In this document: positions 1 through 7,099 of the stretch, one piece after another
How the letters are laid out: each line of letters begins with the position of its first letter
Position numbering within the stretch: the stretch's first letter is position 1
Assembly: GCF_900258475.1 (NCBI RefSeq)
Contig: NZ_LT984887.1
Location: 1,430,181-1,494,180 of the forward strand
Direction of reading: 5' to 3'
DNA: 64,000 nucleotides
DNA from: Anaerococcus sp. Marseille-P3915
GTDB taxonomy: Bacteria > Bacillota > Clostridia > Tissierellales > Peptoniphilaceae
Program-made: the position numbers and the translations under genes
Notes under the pieces: generated by a model
Database searches by the model: none
What the model saw: the letters and a program-made list of their open reading frames with translations, nothing else
What the model was told of the DNA's origin: nothing

Positions 1-99
1 TCTTTCAAAGAAATATATTTGCAGAACTTCTTGAGACTTTAGATTTTTCTTCTCTGCCATACTTCTTATCTTGCCCTTTATACTCTCGATATTAATCAC
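1..99 (-). CDS. AbiEii-type toxin, N-terminal fragment (window edge)
   Basis: First 33 codons of a gene leaving the window. It starts with GTG and overlaps the stop of the AbiEi gene by 4 nt (GTGA). The visible residues include KIRSMAEKK and a QEVLQIYFFER segment, which is the typical opening of AbiEii/AbiGii nucleotidyltransferase toxins. In type IV toxin-antitoxin systems this protein is the toxin and the upstream gene product represses the operon. The catalytic motifs lie outside the window, so the call rests on the N-terminus plus the coupled partner. Confidence 0.75.
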   Translation of the reverse strand, partial: MINIESIKGKIRSMAEKKNLKSQEVLQIYFFER

Positions 100-683
100 G
101 ATAATACCTCCATATATTTTCTAATTTCATCTTCTATTTTAAATAGTCTACTGTATTTTATGAGTCGTCTTAGGTTTTTATTTTGTGATTTAAAGTATCT
201 TTTTAAGGCTTCTGTGAAAATCTGCTTATCTATCTTTTCTCTGTCGATCATGATGTCGCAAATTGTTCGATCTATATCATAAACTAGGATAAGGTTACCC
301 TGTGGTGATTTTATTTCTGTCTTACCTAGCTCGTATAAATCTTTTTTTACATAGTGAACTTGTAGGTCTTCATATCTTTTCTTGATATGGCTGGCATTGT
401 AGCCTTGGGGTACAGATATATGAAATACATTTGGAGTCCTATCGGATAGGTCGTGGAGGTAGAGGGCTGTTTGATGGGAAAATATAATTCGATTACTATT
501 AGATGATATTAAAATAAAATCATCTATAACTTTTCCTTTTAATTGATATAGTCCTGGTCTTAATCTTTCTAATTGTCCGATTTTTGTTAATTCTGATAAA
601 TTATGCCTAGTATATCCGAGTTCTTCTGCTTCTTTGTTGGTGATTACTAAATTATCTTGTATATATTCTCTAAGTGCGTTCAT
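96..683 (-). CDS. AbiEi-family antitoxin / transcriptional repressor
   Basis: 195 aa. An N-terminal winged-helix region (about residues 8-60, including NKEAEELGYTRHNL and RLRPGLYQL) precedes an AbiEi C-terminal domain with the usual basic end (residues 155-190). AbiEi proteins are cytoplasmic, repress their own promoter through the wHTH domain and counter the AbiEii nucleotidyltransferase toxin. Translational coupling by a 4-nt overlap with the toxin supports the pair. The upstream region has a consensus promoter covered by a 12-bp inverted repeat, as expected for autoregulation. Such pairs are known as abortive-infection and plasmid/island stabilisation modules. Confidence 0.85.
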   Translation of the reverse strand: MNALREYIQDNLVITNKEAEELGYTRHNLSELTKIGQLERLRPGLYQLKGKVIDDFILISSNSNRIIFSHQTALYLHDLSDRTPNVFHISVPQGYNASHIKKRYEDLQVHYVKKDLYELGKTEIKSPQGNLILVYDIDRTICDIMIDREKIDKQIFTEALKRYFKSQNKNLRRLIKYSRLFKIEDEIRKYMEVLS

Positions 684-695
684 TCTTCCTCACCT

Positions 696-737
696 CATTT
701 TCGCTTTAATTATATCATATAAAAGCGAAAATGTAAA
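696..737 (-). promoter_or_regulatory. abiE promoter with overlapping operator
   Basis: On the minus strand a -35 TTTACA (732-737) and a -10 TATAAT (709-714) are 17 bp apart. Two perfect 12-bp inverted arms, CATTTTCGCTTT at 696-707 and its complement at 722-733, flank the -10 and touch the -35. A repressor bound to both arms would occlude polymerase; AbiEi is the obvious candidate. Confidence 0.8.
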
Positions 738-770
738 TAATATCTCTGCAGATAGTGTAAATTCCCACAT

Positions 771-797
771 AAAAAGCCAGCTCACGGCTGGCTTTTT
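771..797 (-). terminator. Rho-independent terminator of the DUF1659-DUF2922 transcript
   Basis: GCCAGC/GCTGGC stem with a short loop, flanked by A5 and T5. It lies 13 nt beyond the stop of the DUF2922 gene and ends in a T-run on the minus strand. Confidence 0.85.
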
Positions 798-810
798 GCT
801 TACTTTAGCT

Positions 811-1041
811 TTATTTCACCTTGTATGGATTTTTTTCTATTTTTTCCATTTCGGCTTTGGATATTTTTGTTACTGGGCCCTTGCTTGTTTTTAGGACGTT
901 TGCTTGGATCATTTGGTCCATGGCGTTTTTGATTTCAGTGTCGGTGTAGCTTGGTTTTACTTGGTCTATTGAGATTGTTCTTTGGGCTGCTGCCTCATCT
1001 TTGAAATATAGTTTGAGTTTTGAATTGATTGTTTTTTCCAT
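811..1041 (-). CDS. DUF2922 family protein
   Basis: 76 aa, no signal peptide. The pattern fits the small DUF2922 family: a charged beta-strand start (KLKLYFKDE), then TISIDQVKPSYTDTEIKNAMDQM and an N-V-hydrophobic segment. Function is unknown. DUF2922 and DUF1659 genes usually sit side by side in Firmicutes, often with yvrJ, which is the case here. It is second in a two-gene unit 22 nt behind DUF1659 and is followed by a terminator. Ribosome site AAGGAATAAC precedes the ATG. Confidence 0.75.
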   Translation of the reverse strand: MEKTINSKLKLYFKDEAAAQRTISIDQVKPSYTDTEIKNAMDQMIQANVLKTSKGPVTKISKAEMEKIEKNPYKVK

Positions 1042-1063
1042 TTGTTATTCCTTTCTCCTTTTC

Positions 1064-1282
1064 TTATGCTAGGTTGCCTTCTTCGATTAGTTGGTCATCG
1101 GCTTTGTATATTGCGTATTTTAGTTCGTGGCCATTGTCATTTAGTAGGCCTAGGTAGGCTTTGGCGAAGGTCTTGATATTATCAGAGCTTGCCTCTTGGT
1201 TTACTTGTGAAAAGGTCTTTGTGTAGGCCTTTCTCTTGTCTCCGTCTACGTTTGCGATTTCGAATTTAATTTTTATTTTCAT
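1064..1282 (-). CDS. DUF1659 family protein
   Basis: 72 aa. The sequence is mostly beta-strand followed by a helix, with the family pattern K-T-F-S-x-V (YTKTFSQVN) near residue 25. Function is unknown; its regular partners are DUF2922 and YvrJ. Ribosome site AAGGAGAAG lies just before the ATG. About 35 nt upstream is promoter-like element A, the twin of the element upstream of yvrJ, so this pair seems to be transcribed separately from, but co-regulated with, the lysin gene. Confidence 0.72.
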   Translation of the reverse strand: MKIKIKFEIANVDGDKRKAYTKTFSQVNQEASSDNIKTFAKAYLGLLNDNGHELKYAIYKADDQLIEEGNLA

Positions 1283-1317
1283 TTCTTCTCCTTTTTTGTT
1301 TTTTTATTGGCGCCTTG

Positions 1318-1350
1318 TATATATATAACAAAAACTGCCTTTTTGTCCCG
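1318..1350 (-). promoter_or_regulatory. Conserved promoter-like element A (DUF1659 side)
   Basis: Read on the minus strand: CGGGACAAAA, six variable bases, TTTTTG, one base, TATATATA. It is the same layout and nearly the same bases as element B at 2308-2340 (25 of 31 aligned positions identical). GGGACA and TATATA are 16 bp apart, as in a -35/-10 pair. CAAAAA and TTTTTG also form a dyad, so an operator is possible. Confidence 0.6.
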
Positions 1351-1359
1351 ATTTATTTT

Positions 1360-2043
1360 TTAAATCCTTACCCAAGTTGATTTTCCATCACCTATGCTGA
1401 CATATCTCCTCTTGCCGGATAGGGCTATATAGGATATCCAGCTTAGGCCTTCGTTTTCTATGACCTGGTCATAGTGGATATGCTCACCTGGATAATAGAC
1501 TGCTAGAACATCTGACCTGGTAGTGGGTAAGGCTCTGACATTGACTGCTGCCCTTACCAGGGCCCTGCCGAGTTTTTCGACCATCTTGTAGCCAGTATTT
1601 GTATTGCCTAGGGGCCTAAAGTATCTTTCCTTATAGGACCTCTTGCAGGCTAGAAATATTTTAAGGTCATCCCTAGTTGTGGATATGGATACTCCCCTAT
1701 GCCTGTAGTTGGCATGAAGGATCTTATCCCTTGCTAAAAATATTCCCGTATGGCCGCCTGCTCCCAGGGATTTGCCTTCGATTCCTCTTATAAAGATATC
1801 CCCTCTTTGGACCTGGTCATAAGAATAAATTTCCTTTAGGTAGGTCCCATTCATCTTAAAGAGGGTCTCTGTAGATTCTATTAGGCTTGTCCTTGGGATA
1901 AAGCCTCCTGCTATGAGGCAATAGTGGACGAAGGATGAGCAGTCATAAAAGGCTGGGCCAAGTCTTGCAGGATAGGCCATGGAATAGCCCACCCTGCCGA
2001 CCTTGGTCAAGCCAAAGTCAATCATCTTTTCAATATTTGCCAT
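1360..2043 (-). CDS. Phage-type peptidoglycan amidohydrolase (endolysin) with C-terminal SH3b
   Basis: 227 aa. The N-terminal NlpC/P60-like amidase domain (about 1-130, Amidase_5 type) shows the catalytic Cys in DCSSFV (C35), His in AGGHTG (H98) and a polar third residue near HANYRH. The C-terminal 60 residues look like a bacterial SH3 wall-binding domain (RALPTTRSD, GLSWISY). There is no signal peptide, as in phage endolysins that need a holin or another exit route. The gene follows yvrJ by 20 nt and shares element B with it. No other phage structural genes are visible, so this is either a prophage remnant or a domesticated lysis/release module. Confidence 0.82.
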   Translation of the reverse strand: MANIEKMIDFGLTKVGRVGYSMAYPARLGPAFYDCSSFVHYCLIAGGFIPRTSLIESTETLFKMNGTYLKEIYSYDQVQRGDIFIRGIEGKSLGAGGHTGIFLARDKILHANYRHRGVSISTTRDDLKIFLACKRSYKERYFRPLGNTNTGYKMVEKLGRALVRAAVNVRALPTTRSDVLAVYYPGEHIHYDQVIENEGLSWISYIALSGKRRYVSIGDGKSTWVRI

Positions 2044-2063
2044 AAAGTTCCTTTCCCCAAAAG

Positions 2064-2180
2064 CTATGACTTTTGGATTTCTTCAATGATTTTGTCAAGC
2101 TTTCCATTGATTTGTACTATTAGGATGAGATTCATCACTATTGGAAAGCCTAGTTCAGATATGAGTTTAAATATATCCAT
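2064..2180 (-). CDS. YvrJ family small membrane protein (holin-like)
   Basis: 38-aa ORF beginning MDIFKLISELGFP and continuing with one hydrophobic helix (IVMNLILIVQI) and a charged tail ending IIEEIQKS. This matches the tiny YvrJ family. In Bacillus subtilis yvrJ lies in the operon controlled by the SigO-RsoA two-subunit sigma factor. Here it stands directly before the endolysin, which suggests a holin-like role, although that role is not proven for the family. The ribosome site is weak. Confidence 0.7.
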   Translation of the reverse strand: MDIFKLISELGFPIVMNLILIVQINGKLDKIIEEIQKS

Positions 2181-2307
2181 ATCAATTTCGGCTAACTTGG
2201 CAAGCTTTCTTTCCTCAGGATCAAGCTAGCGAAGTCTGGCTTGCGATAAAATTTATGGCAAGCCCAGAAAGTACGCCACTCCTTTCTTGTGTGATTTGCA
2301 CGTGCTA
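2181..2307 (-). other. Leader between element B and yvrJ, with stem-loop and possible ORF debris
   Basis: An AAGGAG ribosome-like site (minus strand, near 2283) is followed only by short broken frames. An imperfect hairpin has arms TCTGGCTTGC (2235-2244) and GCAAGCCCAGA (2258-2268). This may be a decayed small gene or a structured leader; no protein family is recognisable. Confidence 0.35.
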
Positions 2308-2340
2308 ATTATATATAGCAAAAAGTAAGATTTTGTCCCG
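2308..2340 (-). promoter_or_regulatory. Conserved promoter-like element B (yvrJ-lysin side)
   Basis: Minus-strand twin of element A: CGGGACAAAA, six variable bases, TTTTTGC, TATATATAAT. It lies about 128 nt before the yvrJ start. The repeat of a 31-bp block in front of two neighbouring transcripts and nowhere else I could see argues for a shared regulator, possibly the sigma factor at 3685. Confidence 0.6.
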
Positions 2341-2409
2341 TTTTTTTTAGAGGTTGGCATACAAAAAAGCTTATTTATGATATAATTAAAGAAGTCAAGG
2401 GGTGCTTAT

Positions 2410-3441
2410 ATGAATGAGAAAAATAAAATAGATAGGGTCCATGATGATGTTATTAATAGTATAAAAGTATTGATGGAAAGGTCCAGAAACGAAGTTGCAA
2501 GGCAAGTCAATAATATTTTGCTAGAGACTTACTGGGAGATTGGACGTATTATCGTAGAAGATGAGCAAGGACATGAGCAAAGAGCAGAGTATGGCAAAGA
2601 GCTTATAAACGACTTATCAAGACAACTAACAAAGGAATATGGCAGAGGGTTTTCAAGGTCTAATTTACAGAATATGAGAAACTTATATTTATCATATCCA
2701 ATTTGCCAGACACTGTCTGGCAAATTGACCTGGTCCCATTATTGCGAACTCTTATCTATCAGCGATGAGAAAAAACGAAGCTTCTATGAGAAAGAAAGTA
2801 TAAATGCAAATTGGTCAGTAAGGGAACTTAAAAGACAAATTAAAACATCACTTTTTGAAAGATTACTCTTATCAGCAGGAGAGGAAAACAAGGAAAAAGT
2901 CCTAGACCTAGCCTTAAAGGGCAATGAAATAAATAAGGCGGCTGACCTTGTAAAAGACCCTTATGTATTTGAATTTTTAGGCTTGCCAGAAGAAAAACCA
3001 ATGATGGAAAGTGACTTAGAAAAAGCACTCATAGACCATATTGAAAAGTTTTTACTAGAACTTGGCAAGGGTTTTATGTATGTAGGCAGCCAACAAAGGG
3101 TAACCCTAGGCAACACCCACTATTATGTGGACATGGTATTTTATAATAAAATATTAAGGTCCTATGTCTTAATCGAACTAAAAACAAGCAAGCTAATGCC
3201 AGAAGCAGTAGGTCAAATAAATATGTACCTCAATTATTATAAGGCAGAAGTCAATGACGAGATGGACAATGAGCCTATAGGGATAATCTTATGTACTGAT
3301 AAAGACGGAGTCCAAGCAGAATACGCCTTAGGAAATTTATCAAATAAAATATTCGCATCAAAATATACCTTGTATATACCAGACAGGGAAGAGCTTGAAG
3401 AGCAGGTAGAGAAAGTAATTGAACAATACAAACAGAAGTAG
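2410..3441 (+). CDS. DUF1016 (YhcG-type) PDDEXK nuclease
   Basis: 343 aa. The N-terminal DUF1016_N helical domain (about 10-165, with NILLETYWEIGRIIVE and KLTWSHYCELL) is followed by a YhcG_C PD-(D/E)XK domain. Visible catalytic residues are D241 (YVDMVFY) and E256-x-K258 (IELK). The family is widespread next to restriction or mobile loci, and its substrate is not established. The gene is divergent from yvrJ; AAGGGGTG before the ATG is the ribosome site, and a hairpin terminator overlaps its stop codon. It is likely an independent cargo gene. Confidence 0.85.
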   Translation: MNEKNKIDRVHDDVINSIKVLMERSRNEVARQVNNILLETYWEIGRIIVEDEQGHEQRAEYGKELINDLSRQLTKEYGRGFSRSNLQNMRNLYLSYPICQTLSGKLTWSHYCELLSISDEKKRSFYEKESINANWSVRELKRQIKTSLFERLLLSAGEENKEKVLDLALKGNEINKAADLVKDPYVFEFLGLPEEKPMMESDLEKALIDHIEKFLLELGKGFMYVGSQQRVTLGNTHYYVDMVFYNKILRSYVLIELKTSKLMPEAVGQINMYLNYYKAEVNDEMDNEPIGIILCTDKDGVQAEYALGNLSNKIFASKYTLYIPDREELEEQVEKVIEQYKQK

Positions 3442-3462
3442 GTAAAAAACTACTTCTTTTTT
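3435..3462 (+). terminator. Terminator of the DUF1016 gene
   Basis: GAAGTAG / CTACTTC stem (3435-3441 and 3450-3456) followed by T6. The stop codon lies in the left arm. Confidence 0.85.
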
Positions 3463-3613
3463 ATTGCAAAAAATCTCCCGTTATTTTAACTAATCAGCTT
3501 AAAGACTTTAAAAGTCCAATTCGATTTGTCTAAAAGCGATTAAGGCAAAAAAACCCCGTCTTAAAGGCTTTTAGGCAATTAAACATTTTCACTAATTTGT
3601 ATTAAGATAGACA

Positions 3614-3653
3614 TTGACAAGGTCAAAAGGCGCCTTTACCAGCCAGGCTGGTA
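3614..3653. promoter_or_regulatory. Three abutting palindromes upstream of the sigma gene
   Basis: TTGAC-AAG-GTCAA (3614-3626), AAAGGCGCCTTT (3626-3637) and TACCAGCC-A-GGCTGGTA (3637-3653) follow each other without a gap, each perfect. An outer pair TTAAGAT (3602-3608) / ATCTTAA (3661-3667) encloses them. TTGACA at 3614 could be a -35, but no good -10 follows. This looks like an operator array or a structured leader. Confidence 0.55.
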
Positions 3654-3684
3654 GACTTTGATCTTAAATGAAAGAAGTGAAAAA

Positions 3685-4191
3685 ATGATAAATTTAGAAA
3701 ATGCACAAAGAATAATAGATGATTATATGCCATTAATACTTGCAACTATAAGACGATTCCCAGCCTTTGAAAGAGAAGAGGCAATCGATGAAGCAAGGAT
3801 GCTGACAATCGAGGCAATACTAGATTACAAAATCGAAGCAGGAAGCTTCGGCAATTACCTAAAACACAAGCTCAACTACCACTTTTGGAACAAATGCAGA
3901 AATCCACTAGAAATCTCCCTAGAAACACCCACCGAAGCCGGCATAATTGGAGATCTGATAGAAAGCGACATCGACATAGGAGCTGAAATTGAAGAAGCAG
4001 AAAAATACCTCAAATTAAAAAACAGCCTAAAAAGGCTAAATAACAAAGACAGGGAAATAATAAGGCTAAGATATTTTGAAAAAATGGAATATGAAGAAAT
4101 AGGCCAAATCCTAGGCCTAAGCCCAAAAACAGTGAGAAATAGAAATAGCATTATAATAAAGAAATTGAGAAAGGTGTGGGGTGTGAGGTAG
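3685..4191 (+). CDS. Small sigma-70 family RNA polymerase sigma factor
   Basis: 168 aa from the ATG at 3685, chosen because AGAAGTG precedes it; an in-frame TTG at 3658 would add nine residues. A region-2-like part (about 1-80) is followed by an acidic linker and a clear region 4 helix-turn-helix (about 110-165; NNKDREIIRLRYFEK, EIGQILGLSPKTVRN). It resembles the short sigma factors such as UviA/TcdR types or phage-like sigma subunits that drive small toxin, bacteriocin or lysis regulons. No anti-sigma gene is adjacent. Its likely targets are the lysis cassette promoters at 1318 and 2308, by inference. Confidence 0.82.
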   Translation: MINLENAQRIIDDYMPLILATIRRFPAFEREEAIDEARMLTIEAILDYKIEAGSFGNYLKHKLNYHFWNKCRNPLEISLETPTEAGIIGDLIESDIDIGAEIEEAEKYLKLKNSLKRLNNKDREIIRLRYFEKMEYEEIGQILGLSPKTVRNRNSIIIKKLRKVWGVR

Positions 4192-4801
4192 AAACAGAGA
4201 GATATAAAAATGAACCTTCGAATATAGAGGCATGTCGTGCTTAGGCTGTCTTGAGATTGAAGCTTTTTGTAAGAAAGCTACCCTTTCCCTTGCTTCGACC
4301 AACGTGGAGAAGTCTATTAGTACTGATATGGCGTTATTATTTACTACGCACAGAGCACGGGTTTATTTTCAAGAGCCTTCGAATATAGTGACATATCGTG
4401 CTTAGGCTTTCCTGGAATTTGAGTTTGCGTAATAGGTCTCTCGGCTTCGCTCGAGACAAGGGGCACGCCTCCGGCGCTTATCTATGCTTGTCCCAAATTA
4501 CGAAGTAATTTGATGGAAAGCTTGATGCCGTAGCTGAGGAGCACCACGTCTATGCCTAACCCCATTCCTGAAAGGAATGGATGGTAGGCTTGATGCGTAG
4601 AAGAGTGGTTCGCAGCGAAGCGAGAAAGATTGCTCAATAAAGATACCGTTTCCCTTGCTTCGACCAACGTGGAGAAGCCTAAAAGAATTGTTAGTTGTTG
4701 TCATTTACTATGCACGGAGCACAAATTAATTTTCAAAATCATTATGATTAAACGCCCTAAATCAGGGCATAAATATACTAGAATACAATTAAGGAGTTTT
4801 T
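4192..4801. repeat. Gene-free region of dispersed repeats
   Basis: Holds two copies of the CCTTCGAATATAG repeat (4213-4247, 4374-4410) and a GTCTC/GAGAC hairpin block (4417-4463) that recurs at 5169 and 12606. A TTTCA-loop hairpin (4562-4580) and two similar segments (4290-4370 and 4650-4733) with CTTGCTTCGACCAACGTGG follow. A degenerate hairpin with AAATCA in its loop lies near 4750. I see no credible gene; the short ORFs are repeat-derived. Confidence 0.7.
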
Positions 4802-5089
4802 ATGGCTGGTTTTTTTTATATAATGGCTTGTGAATCTAATACTACTATATACAAAGGATCTACTGATGATATTATAAGAAGAGCTTACGAGCATAAGTAT
4901 CATCTCATACCAGGCAGTTTTTCTGATACATATGATACTACAAAATTAGTTTATTATGAATACTATGAAGATATAACTGATGCTCGTGGGCGAGAAGCTC
5001 AGGTTGGTAAATGGAGCAGAGCTAAGAAAGATAAGCTAATAAGCAAGATGAACCCTGGTTGGGAAGATTTATATCGGGATTTAGTTTGA
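4802..5089 (+). CDS. GIY-YIG nuclease family protein
   Basis: 95 aa, the size of stand-alone GIY-YIG domains (YhbQ/UvrC-N-like). The first motif is FFYIMA (GIY equivalent) and the second is TIYKGSTDD, where the usual YIG is YKG. Arg in IIRRAYEHK and a downstream Glu (RGREAQ) fit the catalytic positions. Ribosome site AAGGAG precedes the ATG. Members are probable DNA endonucleases or repair accessories without defined targets. It is isolated between repeat blocks. Confidence 0.78.
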   Translation: MAGFFYIMACESNTTIYKGSTDDIIRRAYEHKYHLIPGSFSDTYDTTKLVYYEYYEDITDARGREAQVGKWSRAKKDKLISKMNPGWEDLYRDLV

Positions 5090-5351
5090 AATAATAATGG
5101 ATGTTTTGTAACAGGTACATAATAGGCTTCGAATGTATAGGCATATCGCTCTTGATTTTGTGCTGTGATTTGAGTTTACGTAATAGGTCTCTCGACTTCG
5201 CTCGAGACAAGGGATGGGTTACTCGAGACAAAAGACAATGAAGGAAGCTTAAAAAGCTTCCCACTTCTTCCCTTGCTTCGAGCTAAGTGGCAAGCACGTA
5301 CGAATATGGCTTTTTCAAAGCTTTCCCGTTAGCATGGGAGGAGGTGAAATC
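5090..5351 (+). repeat. Dispersed repeat block before the toxin-like ORF
   Basis: Contains a CTTCGAATGTATAGG repeat (5123-5156), the TAATAGGTCTCTCG hairpin block (5169-5215), a GGAAGCTT-AAA-AAGCTTCC hairpin near 5235-5253 and a truncated copy of the multi-hairpin repeat (about 5289-5340). The same order of parts occurs at 12560-12793. Confidence 0.6.
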
Positions 5352-5475
5352 ATGCGTATTTTACTTGACATCATTATTGCTGTCATAGCTAAAGACAAGC
5401 CCCTCCGGCTAATTGAGAAGTGGTGACTATTTGAGCAAGTGGCTAGATAGTAAAATTAATAAAGATGATAACTAG
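5352..5475 (+). pseudogene. Type I toxin-like small membrane peptide, apparently frameshifted
   Basis: A perfect GGAGGAGGTG site precedes an ATG and the hydrophobic start MRILLDIIIAVIA. That frame stops at 5424-5426 after 24 aa. A second frame (5425-5475) gives DYLSKWLDSKINKDDN, the polar KWLD-type tail expected after the membrane helix in Fst-like peptides. The two halves in different frames suggest a frameshifted toxin, or a shorter functional peptide. CCC/GGG pairing before the start could mask the ribosome site. Convergent antisense RNA was not demonstrable by eye. Confidence 0.45.
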
Positions 5476-5478
5476 CAC

Positions 5479-5511
5479 AAAAAGGACGAGCGTGCGGGCT
5501 CGTCCTTTTTT
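5479..5511 (+). terminator. Strong symmetric terminator
   Basis: 13-bp perfect stem, AAAAAGGACGAGC / GCTCGTCCTTTTT, with a 6-nt loop. It can work in both directions, as in loci where toxin mRNA and antisense RNA share a terminator. Confidence 0.85.
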
Positions 5512-5624
5512 GGTAATTCCATGCTTCTTGATTAACTTCATGGTTACTCTTAATATACCTCAAATTAGGGGTCAATTCAATGTTTATAATTAGTTAATTT
5601 ATGTTTAGCTTCTTATTTTCTCAT

Positions 5625-5657
5625 AAAAAAACCTTCCAATTTAATGGAAGGTTTTTT
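5625..5657. terminator. Bidirectional terminator downstream of the wall protein gene
   Basis: ACCTTCCA / TGGAAGGT stem with A6 and T6 flanks. It lies about 90 nt beyond the stop at 5744; a 14-bp palindrome AAGAGTGCACTCTT (5698-5711) sits between. Confidence 0.8.
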
Positions 5658-5743
5658 GAAGTGAGTACCCGGGTATTTTATTTTTTAGATTCGGTCTAAG
5701 AGTGCACTCTTTATTGACCGCCTCTTAAGATTCTAATCGATAA

Positions 5744-6973
5744 TTAGTCTCTTTTGCTTGCTGCATAAGCAACTGATGCTGCTGCAAGGATTCCAGCTAC
5801 GCCAGCTACTCCAGCGATACCTGTTTTAGCGTTTGAGCCAGCTTTTTTAGATGGCATGTTAGCTTTTTTGTCTTCTTTTTTGTCTTCTTTTTTGTCTTCT
5901 TTTTTGTTTTCTTCTTTAACTTCTGGTTGAGCTTTTTCGTTTTCTTTGATTGTGTTTTCGATGTCTTCAGCGTTCTTGTTTAGTTCTTTTGTAAGAGCTT
6001 CAAGATCAGCGTCAGAAGCTTCATCAGCGTAAGCTGTAGCTATGAAAGCTGATTTAACACCAAGTGCTTTGTTAGCTTTTTCGATTGTAGCTTTAGCGTC
6101 TTTGATTTGTTTTTCAAGAACGTCTTTAACCTTAGCAACTGATTTTGGAGCTTGTTTTAGTAGGAATTCTGCAGATGAGATAGCTACTTCTGCTCTTGTT
6201 TTAGCTGCTTGAAGTTCTTTAACTAGAGCTGCTCTGTCTTTTGATTCTTCTTTTTTAGCTTCTTTAACAACTATTTTTGATCCTTCAATAGATACAACAT
6301 CGCCTGCAAGTCTTGCAGCAGTTTGTAAATCTACCATAGTGCTATCAAATTTTTTGCTTAGGGCAACTTCATTATCAATTGCGTCACCATATGCAGCGTA
6401 AGCTAATTTTGTTTCTTCTTGTGCTTTTGTAAGGTCAACTAGAGCTTGAGCTTTTGGAGCTAACTTATTTTGATCAAGTTTTGGTGCATTTTCTTTTTCT
6501 TTTTTAAGTTGTTCACCAAGTTGAGTTTTTAATTTGTCAAGTTTATCCATTTCTGGTTTAAGAGCTGCTTTAGCTGCTTCAACATCAGAGTCTACTCTTG
6601 GATCAGCTTTCATAGCTTTTTCTAATTTTTCAACTAATGGATTTACTACTCCTTTTTGTGTTTCAATAGCAGCTTGTATTGATTTTGAATCACCAGCACC
6701 ACCATCTTTTGAATCTGCTGGAAGGTTTTTCCATTTTGATTCAGCTTCTTTTTCAGCTTTTTTAGCTGCTTCATATCTAGCTTTTGCTTCAGCTAATTTC
6801 TTTCTAGCATCTTCTCTTTTTGTGTAGTATTCTTGAGCTTCTGATAATTTTTCGCTGTAATTTACTTCTACTAGTTTTGTACCATATTTTGATTCAGCTG
6901 CTACTGCTGGTGCTACTGCACCAAGACCTAGAGCTAGTGCAAGAGCACCTGCTGCTAATTTGTTTAATTTCAT
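5744..6973 (-). CDS. Secreted wall-anchored coiled-coil protein
   Basis: 409 aa. A signal peptide (about 1-25, ending AVAAES) is followed by a long helical, Lys/Glu/Ala-rich coiled coil (30-350). Then come a KEDKKEDKK repeat (about 355-370) and a C-terminal sorting region: SNAKTG, a hydrophobic stretch and the tail SKRD. This matches a sortase substrate except that LPxTG is replaced by NAKTG. No enzymatic domain is recognised; a surface adhesin or host-protein binder is possible. It has its own strong promoter and terminator, so it is probably abundant. Confidence 0.75.
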   Translation of the reverse strand: MKLNKLAAGALALALGLGAVAPAVAAESKYGTKLVEVNYSEKLSEAQEYYTKREDARKKLAEAKARYEAAKKAEKEAESKWKNLPADSKDGGAGDSKSIQAAIETQKGVVNPLVEKLEKAMKADPRVDSDVEAAKAALKPEMDKLDKLKTQLGEQLKKEKENAPKLDQNKLAPKAQALVDLTKAQEETKLAYAAYGDAIDNEVALSKKFDSTMVDLQTAARLAGDVVSIEGSKIVVKEAKKEESKDRAALVKELQAAKTRAEVAISSAEFLLKQAPKSVAKVKDVLEKQIKDAKATIEKANKALGVKSAFIATAYADEASDADLEALTKELNKNAEDIENTIKENEKAQPEVKEENKKEDKKEDKKEDKKANMPSKKAGSNAKTGIAGVAGVAGILAAASVAYAASKRD

Positions 6974-7041
6974 AATTTTGTTCTCCTTTAAATTTCGTTT
7001 AAACTTTTGTACAATTTTTTAGTACTCACTTTACAATTATT

Positions 7042-7070
7042 ATCTTACAACACATTCTCCATATTGTCAA
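7042..7070 (-). promoter_or_regulatory. Promoter of the wall protein gene
   Basis: Minus strand TTGACA (7065-7070), 17-bp spacer, TAAGAT (7042-7047). The leader is about 65 nt and ends with an AAAGGAG ribosome site. Confidence 0.85.
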
Positions 7071-7099
7071 CACATTTGATTATTTTATCAATATATCTA

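Noticed and set aside
2705-2727. Hairpin TTTGCCAGAC/GTCTGGCAAA inside the DUF1016 gene as a terminator or regulator
   Set aside because: It lies in the conserved QTLSGKLTWSHY coding region with no T-run, so coding constraint explains it adequately.
1-4191. A full prophage at the left edge
   Set aside because: Only lysis-type and regulatory genes are present; no capsid, tail, integrase or replication genes are visible, so I call a cassette or remnant only.
4482-4833. Short overlapping ORFs of 61-68 codons on both strands
   Set aside because: All lie in the repeat block and share repeat-derived peptides; none has a ribosome site with a plausible start.
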